Position numbers and translations under genes: made by a program
Notes under the pieces: generated by a model
Told to the model about the DNA's origin: nothing
Databases searched by the model: none
Seen by the model: the letters and a program-made list of their open reading frames with translations, nothing else
DNA from: Xanthomarina spongicola
GTDB lineage: Bacteria; Bacteroidota; Bacteroidia; Flavobacteriales; Flavobacteriaceae
Length of the DNA: 64,000 nt
NCBI RefSeq assembly: GCF_003148645.1
Contig: NZ_QGGP01000001.1
Span: 620,001 to 684,000, forward strand
Direction: 5' to 3'
In this document: positions 16,249-26,000 of the stretch, one piece after another
How the letters are laid out: every line of letters starts with the position of its first letter
Numbering within the stretch: the first letter of the stretch is position 1

Positions 16249-19179
16249 CTATTTAATAGTAATTTCATCTACAAACAACCAACTTCTGCCATCATGTTCA
16301 AAACCTAAATGCCATTCTGGAAGTTGTCCTAGTTTTTTTGCAATGATTTTCACATAACGATAATTACTATTTGGGAGTTTAAATTCTATGGTTTTTAAAT
16401 CTATCTCGTCTGTAGGTTTTATTTCTTCGAATTTATAATTACCTATTAATTTAAAGTTTTTCCCATCATTCGATATAAAACATTCAACTTCAGTTGGAAA
16501 AAATATCCATGAACGTTGGTCTTTTAAGAAGTTTACCGAAATGTTATTTACTGTTTTTTTGCTTCCTAAATCAACAGTCGCTACTAAGTCTGCATCAAAA
16601 TAGCCTTGCCAAGTTCCTGTTCTATAATCTTGTGTGCCATAAATACCATCGATAAGCGCATTATTTCCACCACCATTATATTGATTGGCATATTCTGTTT
16701 CTAATTGTATGGAGATGTTTGGATCTATTTTATAGAATTTTGTTGTAATTCGAGCGCTTTCAGTATTGCCTTTTATGGAATAAACTTCTAATGTTGATGG
16801 TTCTGAAATGGTTAATGGTTTTTCATAAACTTTATAGTCATTATCATCTAATTTATATAAAATTTCAGCATCTGTATCGACATTTTCTAAAACGATTTCA
16901 GTTTCAACTTTGAAGGCGACTTCGCCTTTTGCAATAAATGGTACAGGAACAATAAGATGTTCAGTGATTTCAGTTTTTGGTATTTGGTTTTCAAGCGTTC
17001 CCCAATTAGATGGACTACTTGTCATTTGAAATTCGAGAGCGCCACCATTCATAATGTCACTGTGAGAAATGTAAGTTCTGTCTAATTCTTCACCATTTAA
17101 AAACATGTTTTCAATATAGATATTAGTATCACTTAAATCTTTGGCAGTAATAGTGAAATTTTTACCATTTTCTAAATTGATAGTTGCTTTTTTAAATAAA
17201 GGTGTTCCAATAATATATTGATTTGAAGCTGGTGTTACAGGATAAAAACCCAATGAAGAAAACACAAACCAAGCACTCATTTGTCCGCAATCTTCATTTC
17301 CGGAAATGCCATCAGGAGCATTTTTATATAATTCGGTTATAATTTGATGCACTTTCTCTTGTGTTTTATGTGGCTTGTTTACAAAATTATATAAATATGC
17401 CATGTGGTGACTCGGTTCGTTTCCATGTGCATACTGGCCTATGAGTCCTGTAATATCTGCTTGATCTCTTCCTGAAGTTTCAGCTTTAGCTGTAAACAAT
17501 GCATCTAAATTTGCTTCTAACCTGTCTTTTCCACCAAGTAAATTTATAAATCCTGAAATATCTTGTGGCACATAAAAACTGTATTGCCATGAGTTGGCTT
17601 CGGTGTAATTGAAATTCACTTCGTAAGGATCGAAAGGAGCAAACCAGGTATTTCTAAAACGGCCTCTCATAAACTGAGTCTCTGGATCGAAAACATTCTT
17701 ATAATACTGAGCCCTTTCTGTATACGTTTTGTAAGCGTCATCTTTTTCTAAGGCTTTTGCCATTTGGGCAATCGTCCAATCATCATAAGCATATTCTAAA
17801 GTTTTTGAAACCGATTCGCTTTCTTCTTCTACAGGAATAAACCCGAATACCTTATAAGATTTTAGTCCTAGTTTGTCACGTGTAGCCGAATGAATCATAG
17901 CTTCGAAAGCTTTTTCAGCATCATAATTTTTTATGCCTTTTAAATACGCATCAGCAATAACTGGAACAGCATGATATCCAATCATACAACCAGTATAGTT
18001 TCCTGATAAATCCCAAATAGGCATAATGCCACCTTCGTTATATTTTGCTAAAAAAGTATTTATAAAATCGTTGGTTCTATCGGGTTCTATAATTGTGTAA
18101 AGTGGATGTGCTGCTCGATACGTATCCCAAAGAGAAAAAACAGTGTAATAGTCGAAATCTGTTGTTTGATGAATTTTCAAATCCATACCACGATAACGTC
18201 CATCGACATCTTGATATAAGTTTGGAGCAATCATGGTGTGATACAATGATGTGTAGAAATTGGTTTTGTAATCTTCATTATTGCTTTCTACTACAATTTT
18301 TTCAAGTTGTGTTTCCCAAGTATTTTGGGCTTCAATTTTAACTTCTTCAAAAGTTTTGTTGCTAATTTCTTTATCTAAATTCTTTTTGGCACCAGCTTCA
18401 TCTACAGCTGAAATTCCGATTTTAATTTCTAGAACAGTGCTTTCAGAAGTATCAAATTCAAAAGCGGCTTTCACTTTTTTTCCTTCACCTATATCATTTA
18501 AAAAAGTCATATTTTTAAAAGGTCTCGAAAACTGAATGTTATAGAATAACATTTGATTTGTAGCCCAAGCTTTAGAATGTCTAAAACCACCAATTTCAGT
18601 GTTGGAATATACAGTTGCCTTAGAATTTAGAACTTCATCTCGATGTTCTAAATCCAGAATAACAATTTGTTTTGAATCTTTAGGGAAGCTGTATTTATGA
18701 ATCCCACTTCGTTTAGAAACCGTCAACTCTACATCAATTTCTGTTGAATCTAAATGCACTTTGTAATAACTAGGTTCTGCAATTTCATTTTCGTGTGAAA
18801 AATGAGCGCGATAGCCTTTTTTGCCATCATATCCATTATTAAAACGGACTTCATTGGTTGGCATCAATAAAATATCACCATAATCTGAAACACCAGTCCC
18901 ACTTAAATGTGTATGCGAAAACCCGTAAATATATTCGTCGGAATAATGATAACCAGAACAACCATCCCAACCATCCAATCTTGTGTCTGGAGAGAGTTGC
19001 ATCATGCCAAAAGGCATGGTTGCACCAGGATATGTGTGTCCATGACCACCAGTTCCAATAAACGGATTTACATATTTAATGAGATCCTTTTCTTTTACTG
19101 CTTGGAGATTTTTATGATTCTCTAAACAATTTGTTAGAGAGAGGATTGCGAATAAAATAAAAAGGCGTTTTAGCTTCAT
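16249..19179 (-). CDS. GH92 alpha-mannosidase with CHB_HEX-like and discoidin domains
   Basis: Second GH92 mannosidase, 976 aa, first gene of the minus-strand operon. Signal peptide with lipobox LTNC (Cys18). The catalytic GH92 part (about 30-740) shows YVNPFIGTGGHGHTYPGAT, SLWDTYRAAHPL, HGNEPSHHMAYLYN and GNEDCGQMSAWFVFSSLGFYPV. It is followed by a beta-sandwich resembling the C-terminal domain of chitobiases (about 750-830, ILYKLDDNDYKVYEKPLTI) and an F5/8 type C (discoidin) domain ending PEWHLGFEHDGRSWLFVDEI. The accessory domains suggest carbohydrate binding. Transporter and GH92 genes follow after a 33-base gap. It is divergent from the GH20 relic, with 42 bases between starts and no clear promoter match. 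Confidence 0.93.
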   Translation of the reverse strand: MKLKRLFILFAILSLTNCLENHKNLQAVKEKDLIKYVNPFIGTGGHGHTYPGATMPFGMMQLSPDTRLDGWDGCSGYHYSDEYIYGFSHTHLSGTGVSDYGDILLMPTNEVRFNNGYDGKKGYRAHFSHENEIAEPSYYKVHLDSTEIDVELTVSKRSGIHKYSFPKDSKQIVILDLEHRDEVLNSKATVYSNTEIGGFRHSKAWATNQMLFYNIQFSRPFKNMTFLNDIGEGKKVKAAFEFDTSESTVLEIKIGISAVDEAGAKKNLDKEISNKTFEEVKIEAQNTWETQLEKIVVESNNEDYKTNFYTSLYHTMIAPNLYQDVDGRYRGMDLKIHQTTDFDYYTVFSLWDTYRAAHPLYTIIEPDRTNDFINTFLAKYNEGGIMPIWDLSGNYTGCMIGYHAVPVIADAYLKGIKNYDAEKAFEAMIHSATRDKLGLKSYKVFGFIPVEEESESVSKTLEYAYDDWTIAQMAKALEKDDAYKTYTERAQYYKNVFDPETQFMRGRFRNTWFAPFDPYEVNFNYTEANSWQYSFYVPQDISGFINLLGGKDRLEANLDALFTAKAETSGRDQADITGLIGQYAHGNEPSHHMAYLYNFVNKPHKTQEKVHQIITELYKNAPDGISGNEDCGQMSAWFVFSSLGFYPVTPASNQYIIGTPLFKKATINLENGKNFTITAKDLSDTNIYIENMFLNGEELDRTYISHSDIMNGGALEFQMTSSPSNWGTLENQIPKTEITEHLIVPVPFIAKGEVAFKVETEIVLENVDTDAEILYKLDDNDYKVYEKPLTISEPSTLEVYSIKGNTESARITTKFYKIDPNISIQLETEYANQYNGGGNNALIDGIYGTQDYRTGTWQGYFDADLVATVDLGSKKTVNNISVNFLKDQRSWIFFPTEVECFISNDGKNFKLIGNYKFEEIKPTDEIDLKTIEFKLPNSNYRYVKIIAKKLGQLPEWHLGFEHDGRSWLFVDEITIK

Positions 19180-19221
19180 TAAAAAATAGATTACTAAATT
19201 TAATGCATCTAATATACTAAA

Positions 19222-19660
19222 ATGCTATTCAAGAAATCTCTTATTCTTATCGTTTTTATAAGCGTTATTGTTAGCTGTGCTGAAAATCATCCAGAAGCAA
19301 TTTCACCTCAAATAATTTCTATTCTACAAGAGCAAGTTTTAACAAAAGGTGTTTTTATTTTGGATAATGAAAGTGGTTTACAATTTGATACTGCGTTTAA
19401 AGTTTCAGCAGCATTTCTGAAAGCTTTTATTCAACAAGGAAGTAATCTCGTTTTAAAGGAAAACAATACCATTGTTTTTATAAAAGAAGAAAGAATTAAA
19501 AGTGACGAAGGTTATGTGTTGAATATAACACCAACTCAAATTGAAATTAAAGCAAATAAGTCGATAAATAATAATTCCAAACTACGGAACTATCCAAGAA
19601 TACAAACAAGGTTCTGGACGTAATGCTTGGACCTTTATTGATGAAATAATAATTGATTAA
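19222..19660 (+). pseudogene. Relic of a GH20 beta-N-acetylhexosaminidase (both ends, middle deleted)
   Basis: The open frame 19222-19623 starts with a lipoprotein signal (lipobox VSC) and a GH20b-like N-terminal domain, ending with the family-typical EGYVLNITPTQIEIKAN at about residues 97-113. It then shifts: from about 19568 the next frame reads NYGTIQEYKQGSGRNAWTFI and then DEIIID before a TAA at 19658-19660. That segment matches the last residues of the discoidin domain in the neighbouring GH92 (PEWHLGF...SWLFVDEITI). So one gene lost several hundred codons internally and the junction is out of frame. The catalytic barrel is absent. cutC begins 1 base after the relic stop, as expected of a former operon. 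Confidence 0.85.
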
Positions 19661-19661
19661 G

Positions 19662-20366
19662 ATGATATTAGAAATCTGTGCCAATTCCTTTCAATCTGCT
19701 AAAAATGCTCAAGAAGCAGGAGCACATCGCATAGAGTTATGTTCGGAACTTTCAGTAGGTGGCATCACTCCAAGTTATGGATTGATTAAAAAAGTTATTG
19801 AAGAATTACACATAGAAACCTTCGTGTTAATTCGTCCTAGAAGTGGAAATTTCACCTATTCCAAAGAAGAATTCGAAATCATTAAACAGGACATTCAAAT
19901 CTGTAAAAATTTAGGATGTGCTGGTATTGTTTCAGGTGTTTTAAAGGAAGACAATACCTTGGATGAAGAAAGAACCAAGATTCTTATTGAACTTTCAAAA
20001 CCATTAGCATTTACCTTTCATCGCGCTTTAGATTGCGTGCCTAATCCCATAAAAACATTAGAGCAATTAATAAATTTGGGAGTCGATAGAATTTTAACTT
20101 CAGGACAAGAACCTTCAGCCGAAAAAGGTTTGGAACTTTTAAAGAAACTTAAAGAAAAAGCAAGAGATAAAATCACCATTCTTCCAGGTGGTGGCATTAC
20201 ACCTAAAAATGCTCTTTTGTTTAAAGAAGCAGGATTTACTGAAATTCATGCCTCTGCATCTCAAGTAATTTTAACTAAAAGCAAGTGCGATTATTTTGGT
20301 GAAACAGCACAAACGATTTCATGTTTAGATACAATTACTGATATTTTAAAAGTCATTAAAAAATAA
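19662..20366 (+). CDS. cutC: CutC family protein
   Basis: TIM-barrel protein of the CutC family, about 234 aa, cytoplasmic. Family landmarks: LEICANSFQSAKNAQEAGAH, RIELCSELSVGGITPSYGLI, LIRPRSGNFTYS, TFHRALDCV, LTSGQEPSAEKGL and LPGGGIT. The family is named for copper homeostasis, but that role is disputed. In Bacteroidota cutC is often found beside hexosaminidase and mannosidase genes, as here, which makes a carbohydrate-linked role plausible (inference). I chose the ATG at 19662; an in-frame TTG at 19653 would overlap the relic stop. It is intact although both flanking genes are broken. Confidence 0.92.
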   Translation: MILEICANSFQSAKNAQEAGAHRIELCSELSVGGITPSYGLIKKVIEELHIETFVLIRPRSGNFTYSKEEFEIIKQDIQICKNLGCAGIVSGVLKEDNTLDEERTKILIELSKPLAFTFHRALDCVPNPIKTLEQLINLGVDRILTSGQEPSAEKGLELLKKLKEKARDKITILPGGGITPKNALLFKEAGFTEIHASASQVILTKSKCDYFGETAQTISCLDTITDILKVIKK

Positions 20367-20642
20367 AAGCTTATTTCTTATTTAGCCAAGCCAAAAGATT
20401 TACAATTGAAACAGGAAGCTATTCAGAAAAAAGTGACAAAGACTGCAAGCGAATTTAAAATTGAACTCATCTCTACAGTCCTTCAAAAAGATGTCTTCTT
20501 ATTTTGTAATGAAACCGGTCGCTTTTCCGACAACTATTTTGATTTATTGCCAAACATGAAGAAAGTTGTTGATTTTGAAACAACTCACACTGAAAATATC
20601 CTTTTTAAAACTAAAAGTGTTAACAGTTTAATAAGACAATAA
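20367..20642 (+). pseudogene. C-terminal relic of a GH2 beta-mannosidase
   Basis: Directly after the cutC stop, in the same frame, the sequence reads YLAKPKDLQLKQEAI and continues to VFLFCNETGRFSDNYFDLLP before a stop at 20640-20642. This resembles the C-terminal immunoglobulin-like domain of beta-mannosidases (typical: FxxPKDLxLPK..., then FSDNYFDLLPGE). Everything upstream, including the catalytic barrel, is missing and there is no ATG; only a TTG at 20406. It is therefore a deletion stump about 90 codons long. Beta-mannosidase would remove the core Man-beta-1,4-GlcNAc mannose of N-glycans, the step between the GH92 and GH20 activities coded around it. Confidence 0.8.
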
Positions 20643-20682
20643 ATTAATTGGATTACTTATCTTTAACACCAAATAAAACCTT

Positions 20683-21912
20683 ATGTCTCGCTGGATTATT
20701 TTTGCCATTATTTATATATTTTTAGTGGTTTATGGCTATCAAGCTATAAAAACTCTCACTAAAAATAAATGGATATATGCTATTTTTATTGGTCTTGCCT
20801 TACTGGTTGTAGGTAATTTTGTGTTTGAGTTTACTATTGCTTCAAATAGTCGTGTATTATCTCAGCCTAAAAGTGAGGCTTTCGGGTTTCTTTTGGCCTT
20901 TATGTCTTTTAGTTTGGTAATTGCGCCTATTCTATTTAGTGAAGATATTGTTCGATTTTTTGCTGGGTTATATCATAAATTTTCACCTTCAAAAAAGAAT
21001 TTCCATGTGCCTTCAAGAAGAAAATTTATTAGTCAAATAGCTCTTGGATTAGCAGCTATTCCGTTCTCTTCTTTGTTATATGGTATGTATAAAGGAAAAT
21101 ACGATTTTAGAGTTTTAAAATATACGTTACATTTTGACGATTTACCACAGGCATTTGATGGTTATAAAATTACTCAAATTAGTGATATTCATTCTGGGAG
21201 TTTTGACGATAAAGAGAAAATTGAATACGCAGTAAATTTAGTGAATGAACAAAAATCTGATGCTATATTTTTTACTGGAGATATGGTAAATAATAAGGCC
21301 TCAGAAATGATTCCTTGGAAAGACGTTTTTGGCAAATTAAAGGCTACTGATGGTAAGTATTCTATTCTTGGGAATCATGATTATGGAGATTATGTTGAAT
21401 GGGATAGTAATGAAGCTAAACAAAATAATTTAGAAGAATTAAAACAAATTCAAAAAGAAATAGGGTTTGATTTACTTTTAAATGAAAGCCGTTTCATTGA
21501 AAAAAATGGTGAACGCATTGCACTAGTTGGTGTAGAGAATTGGGGAAGAGGTCCGTTTAAAAAAGCAGGAGATTTAAAGAAAGCAGCCAAAAATATAGAT
21601 GAAGAAGATTTTAAAATTTTAATGAGTCATGATCCTTCACACTGGGAAGATGTGGTTGTAGATGATATCTATAAATATCAGCTTACATTGAGTGGACATA
21701 CACATGGTATGCAATTTGGAATTGAAATTCCAGGTTGGATTAAATGGAGTCCAATTAAATGGCGTTATAAATATTGGGCTGGTATTTATAAAGAAATGGG
21801 ACAGTATATAAATGTAAATAGAGGTTTTGGATATCTTGGTTATCCTGGAAGAGTTGGAATTTGGCCAGAAATAACCGTTATAGAGCTTAAAAAAGGTAAG
21901 GATTTAGTATAA
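20683..21912 (+). CDS. Membrane-anchored metallophosphoesterase
   Basis: Calcineurin-like phosphoesterase, 409 aa. Three to four hydrophobic segments occupy about 1-100 (IIFAIIYIFLVVYGYQA, IYAIFIGLALLVVGNFVF, LLAFMSFSLVIAPILF). An internal Tat-like segment RRKFISQIALGLAAIPF follows near residue 108. The catalytic domain then shows all dimetal motifs: DIHSG, GDMVNN, GNHDYGD, SHDPSHW and SGHTHGMQFG. This architecture resembles YkuE/YaeI-type enzymes, some of which act on lipid phosphates, but the substrate is not readable here. It appears monocistronic; TATCTTTA at about 20660 is one base from the promoter consensus. Confidence 0.88.
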   Translation: MSRWIIFAIIYIFLVVYGYQAIKTLTKNKWIYAIFIGLALLVVGNFVFEFTIASNSRVLSQPKSEAFGFLLAFMSFSLVIAPILFSEDIVRFFAGLYHKFSPSKKNFHVPSRRKFISQIALGLAAIPFSSLLYGMYKGKYDFRVLKYTLHFDDLPQAFDGYKITQISDIHSGSFDDKEKIEYAVNLVNEQKSDAIFFTGDMVNNKASEMIPWKDVFGKLKATDGKYSILGNHDYGDYVEWDSNEAKQNNLEELKQIQKEIGFDLLLNESRFIEKNGERIALVGVENWGRGPFKKAGDLKKAAKNIDEEDFKILMSHDPSHWEDVVVDDIYKYQLTLSGHTHGMQFGIEIPGWIKWSPIKWRYKYWAGIYKEMGQYINVNRGFGYLGYPGRVGIWPEITVIELKKGKDLV

Positions 21913-22017
21913 ATATAAGATTGCTATAATCATACATATTATTTGTGTATATTTATATTATTGATTGCTGAAACTTGCTATTTATAAGGTATATATACAA
22001 AATATGAAAAAAATACG

Positions 22018-22025
22018 TAGGTTTG
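22018..22025 (+). promoter_or_regulatory. Promoter -7 element for the thioredoxin-fold gene
   Basis: TAGGTTTG matches TAnnTTTG exactly, 32 bases before the ATG at 22058. No -33 TTG is seen at 19-base spacing. Confidence 0.45.
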
Positions 22026-22057
22026 TATATATTCGTTTGACTTAAAACTTTAAAAGT

Positions 22058-22354
22058 ATGTCAAAATTTGGGGAACTTATAGATGTAGAAATTCCTGTGT
22101 TACTAGATTTTTTTACCGAATGGAATGATCAATCTACTGCCATGCATCCTGTTCTAAGAGATGTAGCAGCTGCATTAGGCGATAAAGCAAAAGTTATAAA
22201 AATTGATGTAGATAAAAATAAAGAGTTAGCCGAAGCTCTTAGAGTAAAAGGCTTACCAACATTAATTATTTATAAAAATGGCGAAATGAAATGGCGCCAT
22301 AATGGTGAGCAAGATGCCAATACTCTAATTGGAATTATTCAAGAGTATATTTAA
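22058..22354 (+). CDS. Thioredoxin-fold protein lacking the CxxC active site
   Basis: 98 aa, cytoplasmic, one thioredoxin fold. The strand-turn LLDFFTEWNDQSTAMHPVL is where thioredoxins carry WCGPCK; here Trp22 is kept but both cysteines are replaced (NDQS at 23-26). The rest of the fold is orthodox: KVIKIDVDKNKELAE, then GLPTLIIYKNG with the cis-Pro at 67. There is no cysteine in the protein, so it cannot catalyse disulfide exchange; a chaperone or protein-binding role is possible. Its stop shares TTAA (22351-22354) with the convergent deacetylase gene. Confidence 0.85.
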   Translation: MSKFGELIDVEIPVLLDFFTEWNDQSTAMHPVLRDVAAALGDKAKVIKIDVDKNKELAEALRVKGLPTLIIYKNGEMKWRHNGEQDANTLIGIIQEYI

Positions 22355-23019
22355 ATAGTTAAAGATTTAAAAGTATATCCTTTATTGCTAAAATATTCTA
22401 AAGTTTTTGGTAAGGCATACATCATGTTTTCTGATGCCTTCTCACTATCATGAAAAACAACAATACTTCCATTGCCAGCATTATTTATTACATTCTTTAG
22501 GCTAGATTTTTTATTTGTTCTAGCACTCCAATCTATAGCTAACACATGCCACATAATTATATTGTAACCTAAATTTATTAATTCGCGACCTTGCTTTTTT
22601 GTTATTTGCCCATAAGGAGGACGAAAGAGATTACAGGTTTTAGTTTGTTGATTGTTTAATTCAGATTTTAGAAGTTGAAAATTAATAATTTCCTGAGCCT
22701 GTTTAACATTCTCTAAATATGCTTTAGTGGGAGATTTTAAGCCATTTGGATGGTTGAAGGTATGGTTGCCTATAACATGCCCTTTTTTTATTATATCCTG
22801 AAAAATTTCTGGATGTTTCTGCACATTGTCTCCTGTACAAAAAAACGTAGCCTTAGCATTAAACTGGTTTAATATATCTAGTGTCCAATTAGTAATTTTT
22901 GGAGTTGGACCATCATCAAAAGTGAGATAAATAACTTTTTCATCAGAAGACATATTCCAGATATATTTTGGAAACAGTTTTCTTACAAAGAAAGGAAGCT
23001 TTGCTGGAATAAATTCCAT
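22351..23019 (-). CDS. Polysaccharide deacetylase (NodB/CE4 domain)
   Basis: Metal-dependent N-deacetylase of the CE4 family, 222 aa, acting on an N-acetylated sugar polymer. All five conserved motifs are readable: TFDDGP with Asp35/Asp36, HTFNH with His86 and His90, RPPYGQ with Arg133, a DWSAR segment, and VVFHDSE with the late His. There is no cleavable signal peptide, only a weakly hydrophobic N-terminus, so its location is uncertain. It lies 5 bases downstream of the DUF2723 gene in what looks like a two-gene operon, suggesting it modifies a cell-surface or envelope glycan. Confidence 0.9.
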   Translation of the reverse strand: MEFIPAKLPFFVRKLFPKYIWNMSSDEKVIYLTFDDGPTPKITNWTLDILNQFNAKATFFCTGDNVQKHPEIFQDIIKKGHVIGNHTFNHPNGLKSPTKAYLENVKQAQEIINFQLLKSELNNQQTKTCNLFRPPYGQITKKQGRELINLGYNIIMWHVLAIDWSARTNKKSSLKNVINNAGNGSIVVFHDSEKASENMMYALPKTLEYFSNKGYTFKSLTI

Positions 23020-23024
23020 ATGGT

Positions 23025-26000
23025 TTAGTTATTTAAATCTAAAAGTAAACTATCTAATTCTTTTTCTTGAATTATATCTGGATTAGATTCTGGTACAGTT
23101 TCTTCTTCCATACCTTCATAAAAATGACTAAATAAGTTTAAATAATTTGTAAAGATAATAGTTTCGTCTTTATAGAAAGGCTTATCGTAATCCTGTAATA
23201 CATCCAAAATTCCTTTGTAACGCTCAATATCTGTTAGAATATCTTCTATAAGTCTGTATTGACTTTCTACATCTAATTTACTAAAATACGTTAGGTTCTC
23301 TTGATATTTTTTAGAAACATCTTTATAAAGTTTTTGAGCTTTCTCATTAGACCCAACTTCGTAATAAGCACCAATATAAGGCTCTAATAAAGTGTAATAA
23401 CCAAACTGTTCTACAGGCATATTATCCATGGCTATGTCTGCAATTTCTTCAGCTTTCGTTAGCTCTTCTTCATTTATTAATTGCTCTACTAATCTGGCTA
23501 AATTGCCTCTATAGGTAATAGAGTTTTTACGTGTTTCAGTATCGTGATAGATATCTGTATCTCCACTATTTCCCCAATCCCATTTTACTACTTTATTATA
23601 CATTAAATCGCTATCTACTCGTCCCATATCAAACGGATTGGCTCTATCAACTGGTGTTTTAATAGGAACTAATTTATAACACATACCATCTAATTGTAAA
23701 TAGTCCTTCATCCAGATATAGTCTTCATCACCAAAGGCACCACCTGTAAAATAAATTGGACGTTTCCAATCGTTATTTGCAACAATATCTAACATCAACA
23801 ATCTGTTTTTGTAAATAGCATTATCTGTTATTGTAATGTCTAAATAATCCACCATTTCTTCAGCATCTTTTTCTCTAACAATACCAGATGCCAAAGCGTT
23901 TTCTTTATTAACTGGAATTCTTACATTTTCAACTGGAAAATAATTTGAGTTTACAAGTTGTGATGGATAAAAACTTGGGTCATCTCCCTGTTGTTGCAAA
24001 ATATATTTAAATTTAGTTTTAGGATTTTCGCTAGATACAAAACTTAAAAAGTCTTTTATCTCCATAGTATCTCTAGAAACTAATCTTTTCATGATGTAAT
24101 CTCTCGTACCATATCTATATTGATCATGTGTTAGTTGCGAAGGAATTGGATCGCTTTCATAAGCCTTACGTTTCATTTGGTCTATATACCAATCTGTTTG
24201 AAACAAGCTTGTGTTAACTACTCTAACATCTGTTCTATAACCTTCAATTTCTTGAGCATACCAAAGAGCAAATGTATCGTTATCTCCAATGGAGAAAAGA
24301 ATTCCGTTTTCATCGCAAGAATCTAAATATTTTTTTGCCATTGCTCTGGCAGTATATTTTCCAGATCTATCATGATCATCCCAATTGTTAGAGACTAAAA
24401 TACCTGGCACTAAAATAAAGCAAGCTAAAGTAACTGCAGGTGCTAAAAACTTAGAGGAGGTATATTTATTGAATATCTCATATAAAGAAAATACACCAAA
24501 CCCAATCCAGATGGCAAATACATAAAATGAACCAACAACAGAATAATCTCTTTCTCTTGGTTCAAAAGGTCTCACATTGGTGTAAAACTGAATGGCTAAT
24601 CCTGTAAATAGGAAAAACACCATCATAGTCCAAAATAATTTTTTGTCTTTTTTATATAAAAAGAAGAGCCCAATTAGTCCTAAAATTAAAGGTAAAAAAT
24701 AATAGGTATTTCTTGCTTTATTGTTTTTTACATCGCTTGGTAAGTTGTCTTGCGAAAAGCCTAAATGCCATTCGTCTATAGGTTTTATACCACTTAGCCA
24801 ATTACCATGATTGTCATATCTTCCTTGAATATCATCTTGTCTACCAGCAAAGTTCCATAAAAAATATCTCCAGTACATATATCCTAACTGGTATTCTAAC
24901 ATGTAGGCAATATTACTTCCTAAAGAAGGTTTTTCAACATCTATATATTGTCCAAATTGTTTCAGAAAATTATGATAATCTTCATAATCAACAGCACCTT
25001 GAGCCACATCGCTTTTGAAATCTGAAATTGCTTTTCGCAACTCATTTTCCATTTGGTAATCGGGTTTTAATTTGAAATCTAAAAACCCAGAAAACAGCAT
25101 ATAGTTTTCGGCATTTTCCTGACTCCACATTCTTGGTAATATGGCTGCATGTTCATGATTATAATTTTGCTTGGCGTTTTTCCAATCATTTACAATAACA
25201 TATTTTCCTGTTTTAAGATCCTTTTCATAATTTGGTTTATCGTCTACATAAGGCTCGTTTTCATCTAATCCAGAGTATTGATCGGTAAATAATGGTCCAT
25301 AAAACAAATGTGTTTCTGGATATTGTTCTAGGTTATAATATGCTAATAATTCTCTAGCATCAGATGGGTCATTTTCGTTAATTACTACATTAGCATTCGC
25401 ACGAATTGGTAACATGAGCCAAGAAGAAAATCCGATGAAAATAAAGAGCAAGCATAATATACCAGTATTTAAATGTTTATAATTTTTGTCTCTGGTATAT
25501 TTAATACCAAAATAAAAAGCAGCAATTAAAACAAGACCAGCTATAACGGTTCCAGAATTAAAAGGCAATCCAATTGAGTTCACAAAAAAGATTTCGAATG
25601 CGCTAAATATTTTTAATGCATTTGGCAATAAGAGTTTAAAAATAAATAGTAGGATGGCTACTGAAACTACATTTGCTATAATAAAATTTTTAACTGTAAT
25701 GGTTTTGTAGTTTTTAAAGTAATAGATTAAACCAATAGCAGGAATTGTTAAAAGTCCCATAAAGTGGACTCCAAAAGAAAGTCCGATAATAAAAGCAATA
25801 AGAATTAGCCATTTATTTCCACGAGGCTTATCCATGTCTTCTTCCCAGCGTAATCCTAAGTAGAATAATACAGACATAATTAAGGTTGCCATGGCATAAA
25901 CTTCAGTTTCTACAGCATTAAACCAAAAAGAATCTGTAAAAGCAAATGCTAAACTTCCAACTAAAGCACTACCAAGAACAGCTACTTTTTTAGAATGAGT

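Noticed and set aside
20406-20642. Independent 78-aa protein
   Set aside because: Its sequence is the end of a GH2 beta-mannosidase domain and the similarity extends upstream of the TTG, so it is a relic.
11568-20642. Classical polysaccharide utilisation locus
   Set aside because: No SusC, SusD or regulator gene is present; uptake would rely on a permease, so I describe it as a catabolic locus only.
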